A stretch of 64,000 nucleotides of DNA from Marinobacter sp. CHS3-4 (GCF_030053415.1 NZ_JASGBJ010000002.1:620001-684000), one strand, 5' to 3'; positions 45,513 through 58,174 are shown, counted from the first letter of the stretch. Notes: generated by a model not told the origin, from the sequence alone. Translations and numbers: made by a program.

Positions 45513-46961
45513 ATGCTCAGGCGCACCAAGATTGTTGCGACCCTCGGCCCCGCGACTGATTCCAAGGAATCACTGGCCGCCATCATCAAAGCCGGCGTCG
45601 ACGTTACCCGACTGAATTTTTCCCACGGCAGCGCCGAAGAGCATATTGAACGCGCCCGCAGAGTTCGTGAAACCGCGACAGAACAGGGTCGGTTCGTTGC
45701 GCTTCTTGGAGACCTTCAGGGGCCGAAGCTGCGAGTCGCTCGCTTCCGCGACAACAAGGTTTACCTGAAAGTCGGCCAGACCTTTGTCCTGGATGCTCGT
45801 ATGGACAAGGATGGCGGCGACGAACATGCCGTGGGTATCGATTACGAGCAGTTGATCGACGACGTGAAGCCCGGGGACATCCTCGTTCTGGACGACGGGC
45901 GCATCGAGATGGAAGTGCAGTCTGTTGATGGCACCAGTATCCGCTCTACCGTGCTGATCGGCGGTCCGCTTTCCAACAACAAGGGCCTGAACAAGCGCGG
46001 AGGCGGCCTGTCCGCCGATGCTCTGACAGAAAAAGACAAGAAAGACATCGTGACCGCTGCTGAACTGGGCGCCGATTATGTCGCCGTTTCTTTCGTACGC
46101 ACGGCAGAAGACATGCATACGGCCCGCGCCCTGCTTCGAGAGGCAGGGTCGCAGGCATATCTGGTTGCGAAAATTGAGCGCGCAGAATTGGCTGATGATA
46201 CCGATGCATTGGATGCCGTCATTGCTGCTTCCGATGCGGTCATGGTTGCCCGAGGCGATCTGGCGGTGGAAATTGGAGACGCGCAGTTGGTGGGCGTGCA
46301 AAAACACATCATCAGCCGGGCACGCGCATTGAACAAAGTGGTGATCACGGCCACCCAGATGATGGAATCCATGATCGACAACCCCATGCCGACCCGGGCC
46401 GAGGTATCGGATGTGGCCAACGCAGTGATGGACTACACCGATGCCGTGATGCTCTCTGCCGAAACGGCGGTTGGTGATTATCCGAAAGAGGCGGTTGAGG
46501 CAATGGTTCGAATCTGCATGGGGGCAGAAAAGCACCCATCCATGCATCAGTCCAAACACCGCATTCACGAAAACATGGAGTACATAGACGAAGCCATTGC
46601 GTTGTCCGCCATGTACGCCGCCAACCATCTTGATGGGGTGAAATCCATCATCTGCATGACCGAGACCGGGGCCACACCTCTGCTGATGTCACGGATCAAA
46701 TCCAGCCTGCCGATCTTCGCCTTTTCAAGACACCACAGTACCCAGCATCGAGTAACTCTGTTTCGCGGCGTTCAAACGGTACCGTTTGATTCCGCTAAAT
46801 TGCCGAACGAGGAAACCAACGCCCTGGCGGTGGCCGAACTTCGCAAGATGGGTATCGTCGCCGACGGCGATCTGGTGGTGATCACCAAAGGCGACTACAT
46901 GAACGCACAGGGCGGCACCAACACCATGAAAATCGTGAGAGTAGGCACAGACATTCACTGA
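45513..46961 (+). CDS. pyk: Pyruvate kinase
   Basis: The 482-residue protein begins [19 protein letters not shown] and shows the catalytic NFSHG motif, the domain [29 protein letters not shown] and [27 protein letters not shown]. It makes ATP and pyruvate from phosphoenolpyruvate. ATG 45513 is preferred, with AAGGA eight bases upstream, to an ATG-less extension from 45447. It is divergent from edd and convergent with eda. Placement next to Entner-Doudoroff genes suggests shared HexR control of the lower pathway. Confidence 0.95.
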   Translation: MLRRTKIVATLGPATDSKESLAAIIKAGVDVTRLNFSHGSAEEHIERARRVRETATEQGRFVALLGDLQGPKLRVARFRDNKVYLKVGQTFVLDARMDKDGGDEHAVGIDYEQLIDDVKPGDILVLDDGRIEMEVQSVDGTSIRSTVLIGGPLSNNKGLNKRGGGLSADALTEKDKKDIVTAAELGADYVAVSFVRTAEDMHTARALLREAGSQAYLVAKIERAELADDTDALDAVIAASDAVMVARGDLAVEIGDAQLVGVQKHIISRARALNKVVITATQMMESMIDNPMPTRAEVSDVANAVMDYTDAVMLSAETAVGDYPKEAVEAMVRICMGAEKHPSMHQSKHRIHENMEYIDEAIALSAMYAANHLDGVKSIICMTETGATPLLMSRIKSSLPIFAFSRHHSTQHRVTLFRGVQTVPFDSAKLPNEETNALAVAELRKMGIVADGDLVVITKGDYMNAQGGTNTMKIVRVGTDIH

Positions 46962-46974
46962 GTATTGATTGGGG

Positions 46975-47010
46975 GGGCAGCCTCAGGCTTTAAGATCGGC
47001 CAGGCTGCCC
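46975..47010. terminator. Inverted repeat spanning the eda stop codon
   Basis: A 9-bp perfect inverted repeat (GGGCAGCCT ... AGGCTGCCC, 18-base loop) lies between the convergent pyk and eda genes and includes the eda 3' end. No T-tract follows on either strand. It could end or stabilise both messages. Confidence 0.4.
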
Positions 47011-47636
47011 TTAACGATACGGGTAATCCCCCGCCAATCTTCCGCAGCGACCAGGTCGGCAGGCGTCAGCCATGAACCACCCACTGCCGCCACTTGTTTG
47101 AGGGCGAGGTAATCTTTTGCCGTGTTCCGCTTGATGCCACCGGTCGGGCAAAAGGTCACATCGGGAAAAGGCCCGGCAAACGCATTCAGTGCCGGTATCC
47201 CTCCGGCAACTTCTGCCGGGAAAAACTTGAACTCCCGGTAGCCCATGGCGTAGCCCATCATCAGCTCCGACACGGTGGAGATGCCGGGTAATAACGGCGA
47301 CTCCGAAGTCAGGCCGAAATCCAGGATGGCTTCGGTAACCCCGGGAGTGATCACGAACTGGGCACCGGCAGACTCCACAGCGCGATACTGATCAATACTG
47401 GTCACGGTACCGGCGCCCACCCAGACGTCGGGCAACGCCTCTCTGACAGCTTCAATGGCTTTGACCCCGTGCGGTGTTCGCAAGGTGATTTCAAGCACTC
47501 GAATGCCCCCCTCCACCAGCGCACGACACAGTGGGAGAGCCTGACGCGGATCCTGTATGGCGATCACCGGCACCAGAGGTGACGCGCCCAGTACGGCTCT
47601 TACCCGTTCGTGATGGAAATCTGAAAGCTGATTCAT
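46983..47636 (-). CDS. eda: KDPG aldolase
   Basis: The 217-residue protein is a class I aldolase with LVPVIAIQDPRQALPLC, GIRVLEITLRTPHGVKAIE, AGTVTSIDQYR, the catalytic Lys in FKFFPAEVAGG and CPTGGIKRNTAKDYL. It splits 2-keto-3-deoxy-6-phosphogluconate to pyruvate and glyceraldehyde 3-phosphate. GAGG precedes the ATG at 47636. It follows pgl by 10 bp in a zwf-pgl-eda operon. Confidence 0.95.
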   Translation of the reverse strand: MNQLSDFHHERVRAVLGASPLVPVIAIQDPRQALPLCRALVEGGIRVLEITLRTPHGVKAIEAVREALPDVWVGAGTVTSIDQYRAVESAGAQFVITPGVTEAILDFGLTSESPLLPGISTVSELMMGYAMGYREFKFFPAEVAGGIPALNAFAGPFPDVTFCPTGGIKRNTAKDYLALKQVAAVGGSWLTPADLVAAEDWRGITRIVKGSLADLKA

Positions 47637-47646
47637 GGCGGTGTCC

Positions 47647-48366
47647 TCAGTCACTGAAATAGATTCGCAGGCCGGGCCTGATGAAGAGTCTTACGGGCAT
47701 GCCGTGCGCGTCATCCAGATCTTCACAAGCACGTTTCAGGGTATCCAGCTTATCGGAACCCTTTAGATGCAAGGCGGTAAACCCGGCCTTTTGCAGAATC
47801 TTCGGCGTCAGCGTGATGCGGGGGTGAGCCTGAGATGGCGGATTCATTGCGGCGACCCAGTCTTCAGTATCGCCATCCAGCACCTGAGCCAGCTCGGGCG
47901 CATCAGGGAACAGTGAGGCCGTGTGGCCGTCCGTTCCCATACCCAGCACCAGCGCGTCCACCGGGAGACTACAATCCGCCAACGCCTCGTGAATGGCATC
48001 CAACGCTTGCTCAGGCGAGCCTCCTGGCTGCTTCAGAGAGAAAAACCGACTTTCGGACGCAGGGCCCTGCAACAGCTTTTCTTTCACCAGCCGGGTATTG
48101 CTGGCGTCGTCCTGTTCTGACACCCAGCGTTCATCGGCCAGAAGAACATCAATGCGTGACCAGTCGAGAGGCTTCTCTCTCAGGCTCTCGAAGAATGGCA
48201 CCGGAGTGGATCCGCCAGAGACCACCAGGCTGGCCCTGGGGGCTTTCAATAGTCGCTCGGCCAGATGCTGGCTGACGTCGTCCGCCAGGGCCTGAGCAGC
48301 CTGTTCCGGGCTGCTGTGCAACTCGGTCTGAATAGATTCTGGTAAACCCAGATCATGCATCTTCAT
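47647..48366 (-). CDS. pgl: 6-phosphogluconolactonase
   Basis: The 239-residue protein has the glucosamine-6-phosphate isomerase/6-phosphogluconolactonase fold: [31 protein letters not shown] and [17 protein letters not shown]. It hydrolyses 6-phosphogluconolactone made by Zwf. ATG 48366 has AGGAG five bases upstream. The gene overlaps the 3' end of zwf by 14 bp, as expected for consecutive steps. Confidence 0.93.
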   Translation of the reverse strand: MKMHDLGLPESIQTELHSSPEQAAQALADDVSQHLAERLLKAPRASLVVSGGSTPVPFFESLREKPLDWSRIDVLLADERWVSEQDDASNTRLVKEKLLQGPASESRFFSLKQPGGSPEQALDAIHEALADCSLPVDALVLGMGTDGHTASLFPDAPELAQVLDGDTEDWVAAMNPPSQAHPRITLTPKILQKAGFTALHLKGSDKLDTLKRACEDLDDAHGMPVRLFIRPGLRIYFSD

Positions 48367-49828
48367 ACCAGCTCCTGCCGTCACGGGTGATCATGGCAAT
48401 GGAGGCCACCGGTCCCCAGGTTCCAGCGGCATAGCGCTTGGGGGGCTGGCCGCTTTCGTCCCAGTTGCGCATGATCTGATCCACCCATAGCCAGGCGTGT
48501 TCCACTTCATCCCGGCGCACAAACAGGTACTGATTGCCTTTCATGATTTCCCACAAAAGGCGCTCGTAGGCATCCGGGATCCGATCTGTCTCAAAGGTTT
48601 CCGAGAACGTCAGCTCAAGGGGCCCTTCCCGCAGCCGCATGCCTTTATCGAGCCCCTGGTCCTTGGTCAGAATCTGCAAGGCCATGCCTTCGTCCGGCTG
48701 CAGACGAATAATCAATTTATTGTTGGCAAGATGCTTCTGATCCGAATCAAAGATGTAGTGCGGTGCAGGCTTGAAATGAATAATGATCTGCGACAGTTTC
48801 TCTGGCAGCCGTTTACCCGTGCGAATATAGAAAGGCACTCCGGACCAGCGCCAGTTGTCGATCACCGCCTTCAGCGCAACAAAGGTTTCGGTCTTGCTGC
48901 CTCTGGCAGCGCCTTCTTCCTCCAGATAACCGGGCACAGGCTTGCCGGCGCTCGTTCCGGCTGTGTACTGACCACGCACCACATGGGCGTCCATCATGTC
49001 TGGCGTAATCTTGCGCAGGGCTTTGAGCACCTTGACCTTTTCATTGCGAATACTGTCCGCGGAAAGGTCTGAAGGCGGATCCATGGCGATCAGGCACAAA
49101 AGCTGAAGCAAATGATTCTGAACCATATCCCGAACCTGGCCGGCTTTGTCAAAGTACCCCCAGCGCCCCTCGATCCCCACGCTTTCAGCCACCGATATTT
49201 CGACGTGGGAGATATGATTCTGGTCCCATTGAGAAGCAAACAGATTGTTGGCAAAACGCAGGGCAATCAGGTTTTGCACCGTCTCCTTGCCAAGATAGTG
49301 GTCAATGCGGAACAACTGATCCTCGTTGTAAACCTCGCCCAGCTCGTCGTTGATGACTTTTGAGGACTCCAGGTCATGACCAATCGGCTTCTCAACCACG
49401 ACACGCGTGTTTCGGTCACAACAGTCGTTACTGCGGAGGTTACGGGCGATCTCACCATACATGGCTGGCAGCGTGGCCATATAAACAATCAGATTACTGG
49501 GCTCGGCACTGCGCCAGTCTTTCAGAACGCTAAACCCACCCGGATCGGTAAAATCCAGACACTGGTAATCAACGCGTTCCAGGAAGCAATCAACCACGGC
49601 CTGCTCAAACTCTCCAGATTTAACGTGCTTCTGCAGACACTCCCTCAACAGCCCACGCACTTCGTCCCGACTGAGAGATTTTCGAGCGATCGCCAGGATT
49701 CTGGATTTCGGGTGCAGTAGCTTGGCACGCTCAAGCTGGTAAAGCGCCGGGAACAATTTGCGCTGGGCCAGATCGCCCAGGGCACCAAACATCATCAGAT
49801 CGCAGCGGGTTTCATTCTGTTCAGCCAT
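48353..49828 (-). CDS. zwf: Glucose-6-phosphate dehydrogenase
   Basis: The 491-residue enzyme has the NADP-binding N-terminus ([20 protein letters not shown]), the active-site segment [21 protein letters not shown] and the Glu-rich [17 protein letters not shown] motif ([17 protein letters not shown]). It oxidises glucose 6-phosphate with NADP. GGAG lies 11 bases before ATG 49828. It opens the zwf-pgl-eda operon and is divergent from hexR, the expected repressor. Confidence 0.95.
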   Translation of the reverse strand: MAEQNETRCDLMMFGALGDLAQRKLFPALYQLERAKLLHPKSRILAIARKSLSRDEVRGLLRECLQKHVKSGEFEQAVVDCFLERVDYQCLDFTDPGGFSVLKDWRSAEPSNLIVYMATLPAMYGEIARNLRSNDCCDRNTRVVVEKPIGHDLESSKVINDELGEVYNEDQLFRIDHYLGKETVQNLIALRFANNLFASQWDQNHISHVEISVAESVGIEGRWGYFDKAGQVRDMVQNHLLQLLCLIAMDPPSDLSADSIRNEKVKVLKALRKITPDMMDAHVVRGQYTAGTSAGKPVPGYLEEEGAARGSKTETFVALKAVIDNWRWSGVPFYIRTGKRLPEKLSQIIIHFKPAPHYIFDSDQKHLANNKLIIRLQPDEGMALQILTKDQGLDKGMRLREGPLELTFSETFETDRIPDAYERLLWEIMKGNQYLFVRRDEVEHAWLWVDQIMRNWDESGQPPKRYAAGTWGPVASIAMITRDGRSWYEDA

Positions 49829-49889
49829 GAGTCTTACGTCTCCGTGATTCCCGACCGTCTAGATGCAATGGGACGGCGCCTAGATAAGT

Positions 49890-49904
49890 AGTAGTTTTAT
49901 GAAA
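49890..49904. promoter_or_regulatory. Possible HexR site between zwf and hexR
   Basis: AGTAGTTTTATGAAA fits 12 of 15 positions of the HexR-type palindrome TGTAGTTTTATTACA as I remember it. It lies 62 bp upstream of zwf. The match is weak in one half, so this is only a candidate. Confidence 0.25.
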
Positions 49905-50042
49905 ATAATGACAGTAAAAAACCCGTTTTCCAAGCGCTATGGCGCCTCAATGATATTTTTACTACCCTTAAGAACGATAAATAAAGGTATAATGCCGCCA
50001 TCTTTGTTCGCACCACGCTCACTCGACTCAGGAGTAACCTCA

Positions 50043-50912
50043 ATGCCTGCCAACACGGCGCAACGCGATGACAACCTGCTTGAGGACATTCAGAATCGCC
50101 TGGAGAATCTGAACAAATCCGAGCGCAAAGTGGCTGAAGCCATTCTTCGAGATCCCTCGGCAGCTACTCGTTACAGCATCGCAGCCCTGGCAAGAGCCGC
50201 CGACGTCAGTGAACCTACGGTCAACCGGTTTTGTCGCGGCTTTTCGGCCACGGGGTTTCCTGACTTCAAAATCCGACTGGCTCAAAGCATAGCGACTGGA
50301 ACGCCCTATGTCGGCCAAAACATCGAACCCGACGACACCGTTGGCGAGTTCACTGACAAGATCATGCTTAGCACCATAGCGAACCTTGAGAAGGCACGGC
50401 AATCCCTTGAACCGGCAGCTCTGAGCCTTGCCATTGACCATCTAATCCAGGCAAGACAGATTCATTTTTTCGGGATGGGAGGCTCTGCCCCTGTCGCCAT
50501 GGACGCCCAGCACAAGTTTTTCAGGTTCAACATTCCCGTCATGTTCTACGATGATCCGCTCATGCAGCGCATGGTGGCCGCAGGCGCCTCGACCGGTGAC
50601 GTGATCGTGCTGATCTCCAATACCGGCCGCACCGTCGAGTCCATAGAGATTGCCCAAAATGCACGTGCCAGCGGCGCTACTGTTATTGGAATCACCACGC
50701 CTGACTCTCCCCTGGCGGAAGCATGCACCGTGGTGGTGGGTGTGCCAGAGCCGGAAGACACCGAAATCTATATGCCCATGTCATCCAGGATCATTCACCT
50801 TACCGTGGTCGACGTGCTCGCGACAGGCGTTACATTGAAACGTGGCATTGATTTCCAAGGACACCTGAAGAAAATCAAAGAGAGCCTCAAGGCAACGCGC
50901 CTGCCACGATAA
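50043..50912 (+). CDS. hexR: HexR, RpiR-family repressor of central carbon genes
   Basis: The 289-residue protein has an RpiR helix-turn-helix (residues 12-90, [37 protein letters not shown]) and a SIS domain (about 120-260, [51 protein letters not shown]). HexR binds 2-keto-3-deoxy-6-phosphogluconate and controls zwf, edd and related genes. The ATG at 50043 has AGGAG eight bases upstream; a longer open frame from 49899 lacks a ribosome site. A TATAAT at 49988-49993 suits a promoter for this gene. It is divergent from zwf. Confidence 0.94.
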   Translation: MPANTAQRDDNLLEDIQNRLENLNKSERKVAEAILRDPSAATRYSIAALARAADVSEPTVNRFCRGFSATGFPDFKIRLAQSIATGTPYVGQNIEPDDTVGEFTDKIMLSTIANLEKARQSLEPAALSLAIDHLIQARQIHFFGMGGSAPVAMDAQHKFFRFNIPVMFYDDPLMQRMVAAGASTGDVIVLISNTGRTVESIEIAQNARASGATVIGITTPDSPLAEACTVVVGVPEPEDTEIYMPMSSRIIHLTVVDVLATGVTLKRGIDFQGHLKKIKESLKATRLPR

Positions 50913-50947
50913 TCCTTCGTCGACACGCTGCTTTAACCATAAAAAAA

Positions 50948-50964
50948 GGCACCCTATGGGTGCC
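50948..50964. terminator. Bidirectional terminator between hexR and ppiD
   Basis: A 7-bp stem GGCACCC/GGGTGCC with a TAT loop is flanked by an A-run on the left and TTTTCT on the right. It can stop transcription in both directions between these convergent genes. Confidence 0.85.
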
Positions 50965-50972
50965 TTTTCTGG

Positions 50973-52823
50973 TCAGGGCCGCTCGACCTCAGCGCGATTC
51001 CTCAGATACTCCTGATAAGCCGCGTATTCCCGTTGCCCGCTAATCGTCGACAGGAATCTGGTCAACTGCTGGTATTCCTGACTGTCGGCATCGACCTCAC
51101 CTTCATTGACCTCATCCAGCGCAATGATAGTGGCGCTGTCACCGGCCAGGTGGGAACCATAGACCGTTTCGCCCTGCGGACGCTGAAGCGAAAAGACTTC
51201 CGCCATCAAAACCGGATTCAGAGAGGAACCGGTCCGCGCCTGATCTGCATGGTTCGTCCATTCGCCAAGCCCCAGTGCGGACGCATCCTCGCCACTGCGC
51301 AAGCTTGCCACAGCCTCTTCAGCGCGCTGAGCCAGCGCTTCCCGGGTTTTCTGACGAGTAAGAATATCGCGGATGTCGGAAGCAACATTTTCGAGCGGCT
51401 GCTGACGGGCTTCCTGATAGCTGGACACTCTCGCCACGACTGACATGTTGTCGCCAACATCGATCAGCTCAGTGTTATATCCATCCTCGAGCACGTCCTC
51501 AGAGAACAACTGACGCACCAGGCCCGCATGATCAAAGGGTGGCTCGCCACCGTCGCGGGTGACCCCTTCTTTCGTGCGAACCTCCAACGACAATTCTTCG
51601 GCCGGAACAGTCAGATTGTCTTCAGCGTAAGCAAGATCCGCCAACTCGGTGCGAACTTCAGCAAAGCGCTCATTTGCACGGCTGCGGGCCAACTCTCGGG
51701 TGAGCTTCTCTTCCAGCTCTGCCAGCGGCGGGACTTCAGATTTGCGAACATCCGTCAGCTTGATCAGATGAAGACCAAAGCTGGTAGCCACCGGCTCAGA
51801 TACTTCTCCCTCTTTGAGGGCAAACAGGGCGTCTTCAAACGCCGGGTCATACACGCCGCGGCCTGCGTACCCAAGGTCACCGCCCTGCTCTGCAGAGATA
51901 GTATCGACTGAATACTCCTCGGCAAGCTCGCTGAAGGATTCGCCTTCCGCCAGACGTTGCTGGATCGTCTTCATGACCTCTTCCGCATCGCCACCATCCT
52001 CGATGAGAATGTGGGACGCCTGGCGCTCCTCACGGGCCAGATCGGCAGCACGCTCCTGATAATAGCTCTGCAGATCCTCCTGACTCACGTCAATGGTCTC
52101 TGCCAATGCCTCAAGTGACAGTACGATGTAACTGGCTTCCACCTGCTCAGGGAGCTTGAACGCATCGGAGTTCTCTTCGTAGTAACTCGCCACCTCTTCT
52201 TCAGATACCTCAACCTCATCGCTGACCATTGAAGCTGGCAGCGTCAGCGTGCGGAAATCGCGTGTCTGGTTCTGAATAGACAACAGATGGGAAGCGTTCT
52301 GGTCGACCACCAGGCCACTCTGAACCACGCCGGTACGAATCTGATTGATGACGTACTGCTTACGCATGGTCTCGCGGAACTCGGCCACACCCATGCCCAT
52401 GTTACGAACCGACGATACGAATCGGTCGCGGTTAAAAACACCGTCTACCTGAAACTGCGGCATCTGGGTAATCAGGGCATCAATGTCAGCGTCTGACAAT
52501 GCCAGGCCCTGCTCACTTGCGTTCTGAGTCAGAACTTTCTGACGAATGAGAGACTCCAGAACGTCCTTACGGATCTGGTCTTCATTCAGCAAAGACTGGT
52601 CCGGCGTTTCCATGCGAGAAAGCTGACGCTGGCTTTCTATCTGAACCACCCGCATGAATTCCCGTTCGGTTATGTCTTCTCCGTTCACTGTGGCTACTTC
52701 CGGTTCTCCGGAGAATCCACCAATAATGGCATCCATCCCCCAGATCGACAGTGAGACAATCAGCAGACCAATGATGATTTTGGCAATCGTGCCCTGGGAA
52801 TTCTCCCGAATATCTTGAAGCAT
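50973..52823 (-). CDS. ppiD: Peptidyl-prolyl isomerase D, periplasmic chaperone
   Basis: The 616-residue protein has a short cytoplasmic N-terminus (MLQDIRENSQGTIAKIIIG), one membrane helix (about residues 15-33), a SurA-like N-terminal chaperone domain (about 40-180), a parvulin domain (about 255-355, with ASHILIEDGG and GGDLGYAGRGVYDPAFEDALFAL) and a C-terminal helical part. It is anchored in the inner membrane and assists outer-membrane protein folding. The start ATG 52823 has GGGAGAAAC upstream. It lies downstream of hupB beyond a terminator, in the order lon-hupB-ppiD known from other gammaproteobacteria. Confidence 0.93.
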   Translation of the reverse strand: MLQDIRENSQGTIAKIIIGLLIVSLSIWGMDAIIGGFSGEPEVATVNGEDITEREFMRVVQIESQRQLSRMETPDQSLLNEDQIRKDVLESLIRQKVLTQNASEQGLALSDADIDALITQMPQFQVDGVFNRDRFVSSVRNMGMGVAEFRETMRKQYVINQIRTGVVQSGLVVDQNASHLLSIQNQTRDFRTLTLPASMVSDEVEVSEEEVASYYEENSDAFKLPEQVEASYIVLSLEALAETIDVSQEDLQSYYQERAADLAREERQASHILIEDGGDAEEVMKTIQQRLAEGESFSELAEEYSVDTISAEQGGDLGYAGRGVYDPAFEDALFALKEGEVSEPVATSFGLHLIKLTDVRKSEVPPLAELEEKLTRELARSRANERFAEVRTELADLAYAEDNLTVPAEELSLEVRTKEGVTRDGGEPPFDHAGLVRQLFSEDVLEDGYNTELIDVGDNMSVVARVSSYQEARQQPLENVASDIRDILTRQKTREALAQRAEEAVASLRSGEDASALGLGEWTNHADQARTGSSLNPVLMAEVFSLQRPQGETVYGSHLAGDSATIIALDEVNEGEVDADSQEYQQLTRFLSTISGQREYAAYQEYLRNRAEVERP

Positions 52824-52872
52824 GTTTCTCCCGGATCCCTGATCGGTGTCTTGAAGGGTCACTTAACGTAAA

Positions 52873-52900
52873 AAGGCGCATCCGGTCAGGAATGCGCCTT
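52873..52900 (-). terminator. Terminator downstream of hupB
   Basis: On the minus strand, AAGGCGCAT ... ATGCGCCTT (9-bp stem, 10-base loop) is followed by a T-run. It lies 94 bp after the hupB stop. Confidence 0.8.
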
Positions 52901-52993
52901 GGAATTCTTTCGGAGCCAGCAACCTGCGAATCGGACTCGTTGGCTGCTCGCTCCGGCAACAACCCGAAGGCCGCCGCCAGAGGAAAGAGTCCG

Positions 52994-53266
52994 TTACTTA
53001 ACGGCGTCTTTCAGGGCCTTGCCTGCTTTGAAACCAGGCACTTTAGAGGCCGGAATCTTGATTTCTGCGCCAGTCTGCGGGTTGCGGCCGGTACGCGCGG
53101 CACGCTCTTTCACAGAGAAGGTGCCGAAACCGATCAGAGTAACCTGATCGCCTTTTTTCAGAGCACTGGTGATGGAGGAAGTCATTGAATCCAGAGCACG
53201 ACCTGCTGCTGCTTTGGAAATGTCTGCGGATTCTGCAATTGCGTCGATTAGTTCGGACTTGTTCAC
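52994..53266 (-). CDS. hupB: DNA-binding protein HU-beta
   Basis: The 90-residue protein matches HU throughout: [56 protein letters not shown] and a C-terminal [16 protein letters not shown] end. HU coats and bends DNA as a dimer. The start codon is GTG, set by AAGGGG upstream and by the family start. The 237-bp gap between its start and the lon stop (53267-53503) contains no gene that I can see; it should hold the hupB promoter. Confidence 0.95.
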   Translation of the reverse strand: MNKSELIDAIAESADISKAAAGRALDSMTSSITSALKKGDQVTLIGFGTFSVKERAARTGRNPQTGAEIKIPASKVPGFKAGKALKDAVK

Positions 53267-53503
53267 ACTAAACCCCTTCGATTTTAGGTTGAAGATGTTA
53301 TAGGTTGGATTGTTTTTTTGGACGTTCCCGACTATCGCATAAGCGGTCAGAGAATTCCATTCTTCACTTTTATTATTCCTTTACGGCTTGACACCGGCGT
53401 TCGGAATACACACTAACTGCGCGGGAGCCCTTGGTATTGGCTGCGTCACGGCGAAACAGTTATACCAATGGGCTCTCTGGCCTGTCAACAAAACTCAACG
53501 TGT

Positions 53504-55921
53504 TTAATGTGTATTTATTCGCTCGGAGCTATCACTTTCGTCATCACGAGGGCTCTTTCCTCCGGCCTCCGATACCGACTCCTCAGACATGGGTTCGGGG
53601 GGATAAGCCAGGGCAATGTCCAGCACTTCGTCAATCCATTTGGCCGGACGAATCTCCAGTGACTCCTTGATGTTATCCGGTATCTCTTTGAGATCACGAA
53701 CGTTTTCATCAGGAATGATGACGGTCTTGATGCCACCTCTGTGGGCCGCCAACAGCTTTTCCTTGAGCCCGCCAATCGGCAGGACGCGCCCTCTCAGCGT
53801 GATCTCACCGGTCATTGCAACGTCTGCCCGAACCGGAATCTGGGTCAGCGAAGAAACCAGCGCGGTGCACATCCCGATACCGGCACTGGGACCATCTTTT
53901 GGCGTGGCACCCTCCGGAACGTGAACGTGCAGGTCGTACTTTTCATGGAAATCGTCTTTGATCCCGAGACCAAGTGCACGACTTCTGACTACTGTCAGCG
54001 CCGCCTGAATGGATTCCTGCATCACGTCACCGAGCGAGCCAGTCTTCACGACACGGCCCTTACCCTTGGTCAGAGCACATTCGAGAGTGAGCAATTCGCC
54101 GCCCACCTGGGTCCATGCAAGGCCTGTCACCTGACCGACCTGATTCTTTTCTTCCGCCAATCCGAATTTGAACTTTTTGACACCGGAATAATCTTCCAGC
54201 ATCTCCGGCGTCAGCGTCAGGGACGCCTTGTCGTCGCTCTCAACGTGGTTGCGCACCACCTTGCGGCAGATCTTTGCAATCTCACGTTCGAGACCACGAA
54301 CGCCTGCCTCGCGAGTGTAGTATCGAATCAGATCCCTGAGCGTATCCTCCGGTAGCTCCAGCTCATCCTTGCGCAGTCCGTTGGCCTTGATTTGCTTTGG
54401 CAGCAGATATTTCAGCGCAATATTCACCTTCTCATCTTCCGTGTAGCCTGGAATCCGAATGATTTCCATACGGTCCAGCAGGGCCGGAGGGATGTCCATG
54501 GAGTTGGACGTGCACACGAACATCACGTCTGAGAGGTCGTAGTCCACTTCAAGGTAGTGGTCATTGAAGGTGTGATTCTGCTCGGGGTCCAGCACTTCAA
54601 GCAGCGCCGAGGCCGGGTCGCCACGATGGTCCATACCCATCTTGTCGATTTCATCGAACAGGAACAGCGGGTTCTTCACGCCGACCTTGGACAACTTCTG
54701 AAGCAGCTTGCCCGGCAGAGCACCAATATAGGTCTTGCGGTGACCGCGGATTTCCGCCTCGTCTCTCACACCGCCCAGCGCCATGCGGGTGTACTTGCGG
54801 TTGGTGGCACGAGCCACAGACTGCCCCAGAGAGGTCTTACCCACACCCGGAGGTCCCACGAGGCACAGCACAGGGCCTTTCACCTTCTTCACCCGGCTTT
54901 GGACCGCCAGATACTCGAGGATGCGTTTTTTGACCTCGTCCAGACCGTAATGGTCTTCATCCAGAATTTCACGAGCCTTCTCGATGTTGTGGCGCACGCG
55001 GCTGCGCTTTTTCCAGGGGATGGACAACATCCAGTCAATGTAACCCCTCACCACCGTTGCTTCGGCAGACATGGGCGACATCATTTTCAGTTTGTTCAGC
55101 TCGGTTTCGGTTTTCTTCTTGGCTTCTTCGGGCAGGCCGGCTTCTTCCAGCTTCTGCTCCAACTCTTCAAAGTCGTTATTACCCTCGCCCAGGCTGCCCA
55201 TCTCTTTCTGGATGGCCTTCATCTGCTCGTTCAGGTAATACTCTCGCTGGCTACGCTCCATCTGCTTTTTGACGCGGCCACGAATACGCTTCTCAACTTC
55301 TATGAGGTCGATCTCGCCGTCGAGTTTGCCCAAAAGCAAATCAACACGCTTGCGAATGTCCAGCGCTTCCAACAGTTCCTGCTTTTCCGGAATCTTCAGC
55401 TCCAGGTGAGCCGCCATGGTGTCTGCCAGCCGCTCGAGCTCGGTGATACCAGTCAGGGAATTGGAGACTTCGGAAGGCACCTTGCGAGACAGCTTGACGT
55501 ACTTTTCAAACTCGTCCATCAGAGTCTTGACCAGCACATCCTGCTCTCGCTCTGGCAGCGCATCTTCATCAATGAGCATGGCATGGCCAGCGAGAAACTC
55601 GTTTTCGGTAATATCACTGATGGTTGCGCGCGCATTACCCTCAACCAGCACTTTTACTGTGCCATCAGGCAACCGCAACATTTGCAGCACAGTGGCCAGC
55701 GTCCCCATCTCAAAGACATCCTTAGCGCCTGGCTCATCCGTAGACGCGTCTTTCTGGGCCACCAGCAGGATTTCCTTGCTGCCCTCCATCGCCGCTTCCA
55801 GGGCCTGGATGGACTTCTCGCGGCCCACGAACAGGGGCACTACCATGTGCGGGAACACCACCACGTCACGAAGCGGCAGCAGCGGGTATTCTTGCACAGT
55901 TTCTTCAGGTATCAGGGTCAT
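53504..55921 (-). CDS. lon: ATP-dependent protease Lon
   Basis: The 805-residue protease has the N-terminal substrate domain (about 10-205), coiled-coil linker, AAA+ domain with [17 protein letters not shown] and [11 protein letters not shown], and the Ser-Lys protease domain with the catalytic Ser in [11 protein letters not shown] and the Lys in [12 protein letters not shown]. It degrades misfolded and regulatory proteins in the cytoplasm. The C-terminus has a Ser/Asp-rich tail of about 25 residues. It lies downstream of clpX and upstream of hupB. A possible sigma32-type promoter is visible upstream. Confidence 0.97.
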   Translation of the reverse strand: MTLIPEETVQEYPLLPLRDVVVFPHMVVPLFVGREKSIQALEAAMEGSKEILLVAQKDASTDEPGAKDVFEMGTLATVLQMLRLPDGTVKVLVEGNARATISDITENEFLAGHAMLIDEDALPEREQDVLVKTLMDEFEKYVKLSRKVPSEVSNSLTGITELERLADTMAAHLELKIPEKQELLEALDIRKRVDLLLGKLDGEIDLIEVEKRIRGRVKKQMERSQREYYLNEQMKAIQKEMGSLGEGNNDFEELEQKLEEAGLPEEAKKKTETELNKLKMMSPMSAEATVVRGYIDWMLSIPWKKRSRVRHNIEKAREILDEDHYGLDEVKKRILEYLAVQSRVKKVKGPVLCLVGPPGVGKTSLGQSVARATNRKYTRMALGGVRDEAEIRGHRKTYIGALPGKLLQKLSKVGVKNPLFLFDEIDKMGMDHRGDPASALLEVLDPEQNHTFNDHYLEVDYDLSDVMFVCTSNSMDIPPALLDRMEIIRIPGYTEDEKVNIALKYLLPKQIKANGLRKDELELPEDTLRDLIRYYTREAGVRGLEREIAKICRKVVRNHVESDDKASLTLTPEMLEDYSGVKKFKFGLAEEKNQVGQVTGLAWTQVGGELLTLECALTKGKGRVVKTGSLGDVMQESIQAALTVVRSRALGLGIKDDFHEKYDLHVHVPEGATPKDGPSAGIGMCTALVSSLTQIPVRADVAMTGEITLRGRVLPIGGLKEKLLAAHRGGIKTVIIPDENVRDLKEIPDNIKESLEIRPAKWIDEVLDIALAYPPEPMSEESVSEAGGKSPRDDESDSSERINTH

Positions 55922-55961
55922 AGAAAATCCTCTGACGGTGTTTCTTTCAGCATATCACCCT

Positions 55962-55988
55962 TCATTGGGGCGACAGGAAAAAATGCAA
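55962..55988 (-). promoter_or_regulatory. Possible heat-shock (sigma32-type) promoter of lon
   Basis: On the minus strand, TTGCAT and CCCCAATGA are 12 bases apart, resembling CTTGAAA-N-CCCCATNT with mismatches in the -35 half. It lies about 40 bases upstream of the lon start. Heat-shock control of lon is known in other proteobacteria. Confidence 0.35.
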
Positions 55989-56032
55989 TCTTTTAGGGGA
56001 CAGAACTGGAATCCTGGCCTTCGGGCGGACAC

Positions 56033-56061
56033 AAAAAAAGGGCGTCACCGCCCTTTTTTTT
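56033..56061 (-). terminator. Terminator downstream of clpX
   Basis: GGGCG TCAC CGCCC with A-runs and T-runs on both sides lies after the clpX stop. On the minus strand a T-run follows the stem, so it ends clpX transcription ahead of the separate lon promoter. Confidence 0.85.
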
Positions 56062-56074
56062 GTCTGCCGGACAC

Positions 56075-57358
<1,284 letters not shown>

Positions 57359-57436
57359 TGAAATACCTCTGAGCTTGATTTGCCGGCGAACTCACCCATG
57401 TACGCCGACAGGGAATGTTGCGATTACCGTTCAGTA

Positions 57437-58072
57437 TTATTTATTCGGCGTACGCTTATCAAGTATAGAATCGATCAGGCCATACTCCTTAGCCTGCTCG
57501 GGATCCATAAAGTTGTCGCGTTCTGTGTCTCTCGCGATGGTCTCCATATCCTGCCCGGTGTGCTTGGCAAGGATACTATTCAGCGTATGCCGGATCTTCA
57601 GGATCTCACGGGTATGGATTTCGATATCCGTGGCCTGGCCCTGATATCCACCCAGTGGCTGATGGATCATCATTCTGGAATGAGGCAAACACGCACGCTT
57701 ACCTTCCGCACCGCCTGACAGCAGAAACGCCCCCATACTAGCCGCCTGCCCGACACAGAGAGTGGCAACATCCGGCTTGATGAACTGCATGGTGTCGTAG
57801 ATCGACATGCCAGCCGTCACTGAGCCACCTGGGCTATTGATGTAGAGATGAATATCCTTGTCCGGGTTCTCAGACTCCAGAAACAACAGCTGGGCCACGA
57901 TCAGGTTGGCCATGTGGTCTTCCACCTGGCCAACCATGAAAATCACCCGCTCTTTCAACAGACGGGAATAGATGTCGAACGACCGCTCACCACGAGCCGT
58001 CTGTTCAATAACCATGGGAACCAGGCCGGAATTAGTGACCATTGCGGGGCCATCGATTGGTTTCTGCGTCAT
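57437..58072 (-). CDS. clpP: ClpP, ATP-dependent protease proteolytic subunit
   Basis: The 211-residue protein has the ClpP fold with [13 protein letters not shown], the catalytic Ser112 in [11 protein letters not shown] and His137 in [11 protein letters not shown]. It forms the tetradecameric chamber that works with ClpX. ATG 58072 was chosen, with AAGGAG upstream (spacing about 12); the frame is open further to 58168 without a ribosome site. It lies between tig and clpX in the conserved order. Confidence 0.96.
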   Translation of the reverse strand: MTQKPIDGPAMVTNSGLVPMVIEQTARGERSFDIYSRLLKERVIFMVGQVEDHMANLIVAQLLFLESENPDKDIHLYINSPGGSVTAGMSIYDTMQFIKPDVATLCVGQAASMGAFLLSGGAEGKRACLPHSRMMIHQPLGGYQGQATDIEIHTREILKIRHTLNSILAKHTGQDMETIARDTERDNFMDPEQAKEYGLIDSILDKRTPNK

Positions 58073-58174
58073 GATGCGCGTGAACTCCTTATGGACAATT
58101 GGGAGTGACAGATATCCGCCACAGTTTTCTTGTTCAGTGTAGCCCTTACTCTGCCAGCAAGGGCCCAAGATGAA

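Noticed and set aside
53267..53503. Small gene in the hupB-lon gap
   Set aside because: The short frames there have no ribosome sites or typical protein composition; promoter and leader functions are more likely.
54557..55996. Plus-strand frame of 479 codons opposite lon
   Set aside because: It lies wholly antisense to lon; the composition (His/Leu/Gln-rich) is typical of a shadow frame.
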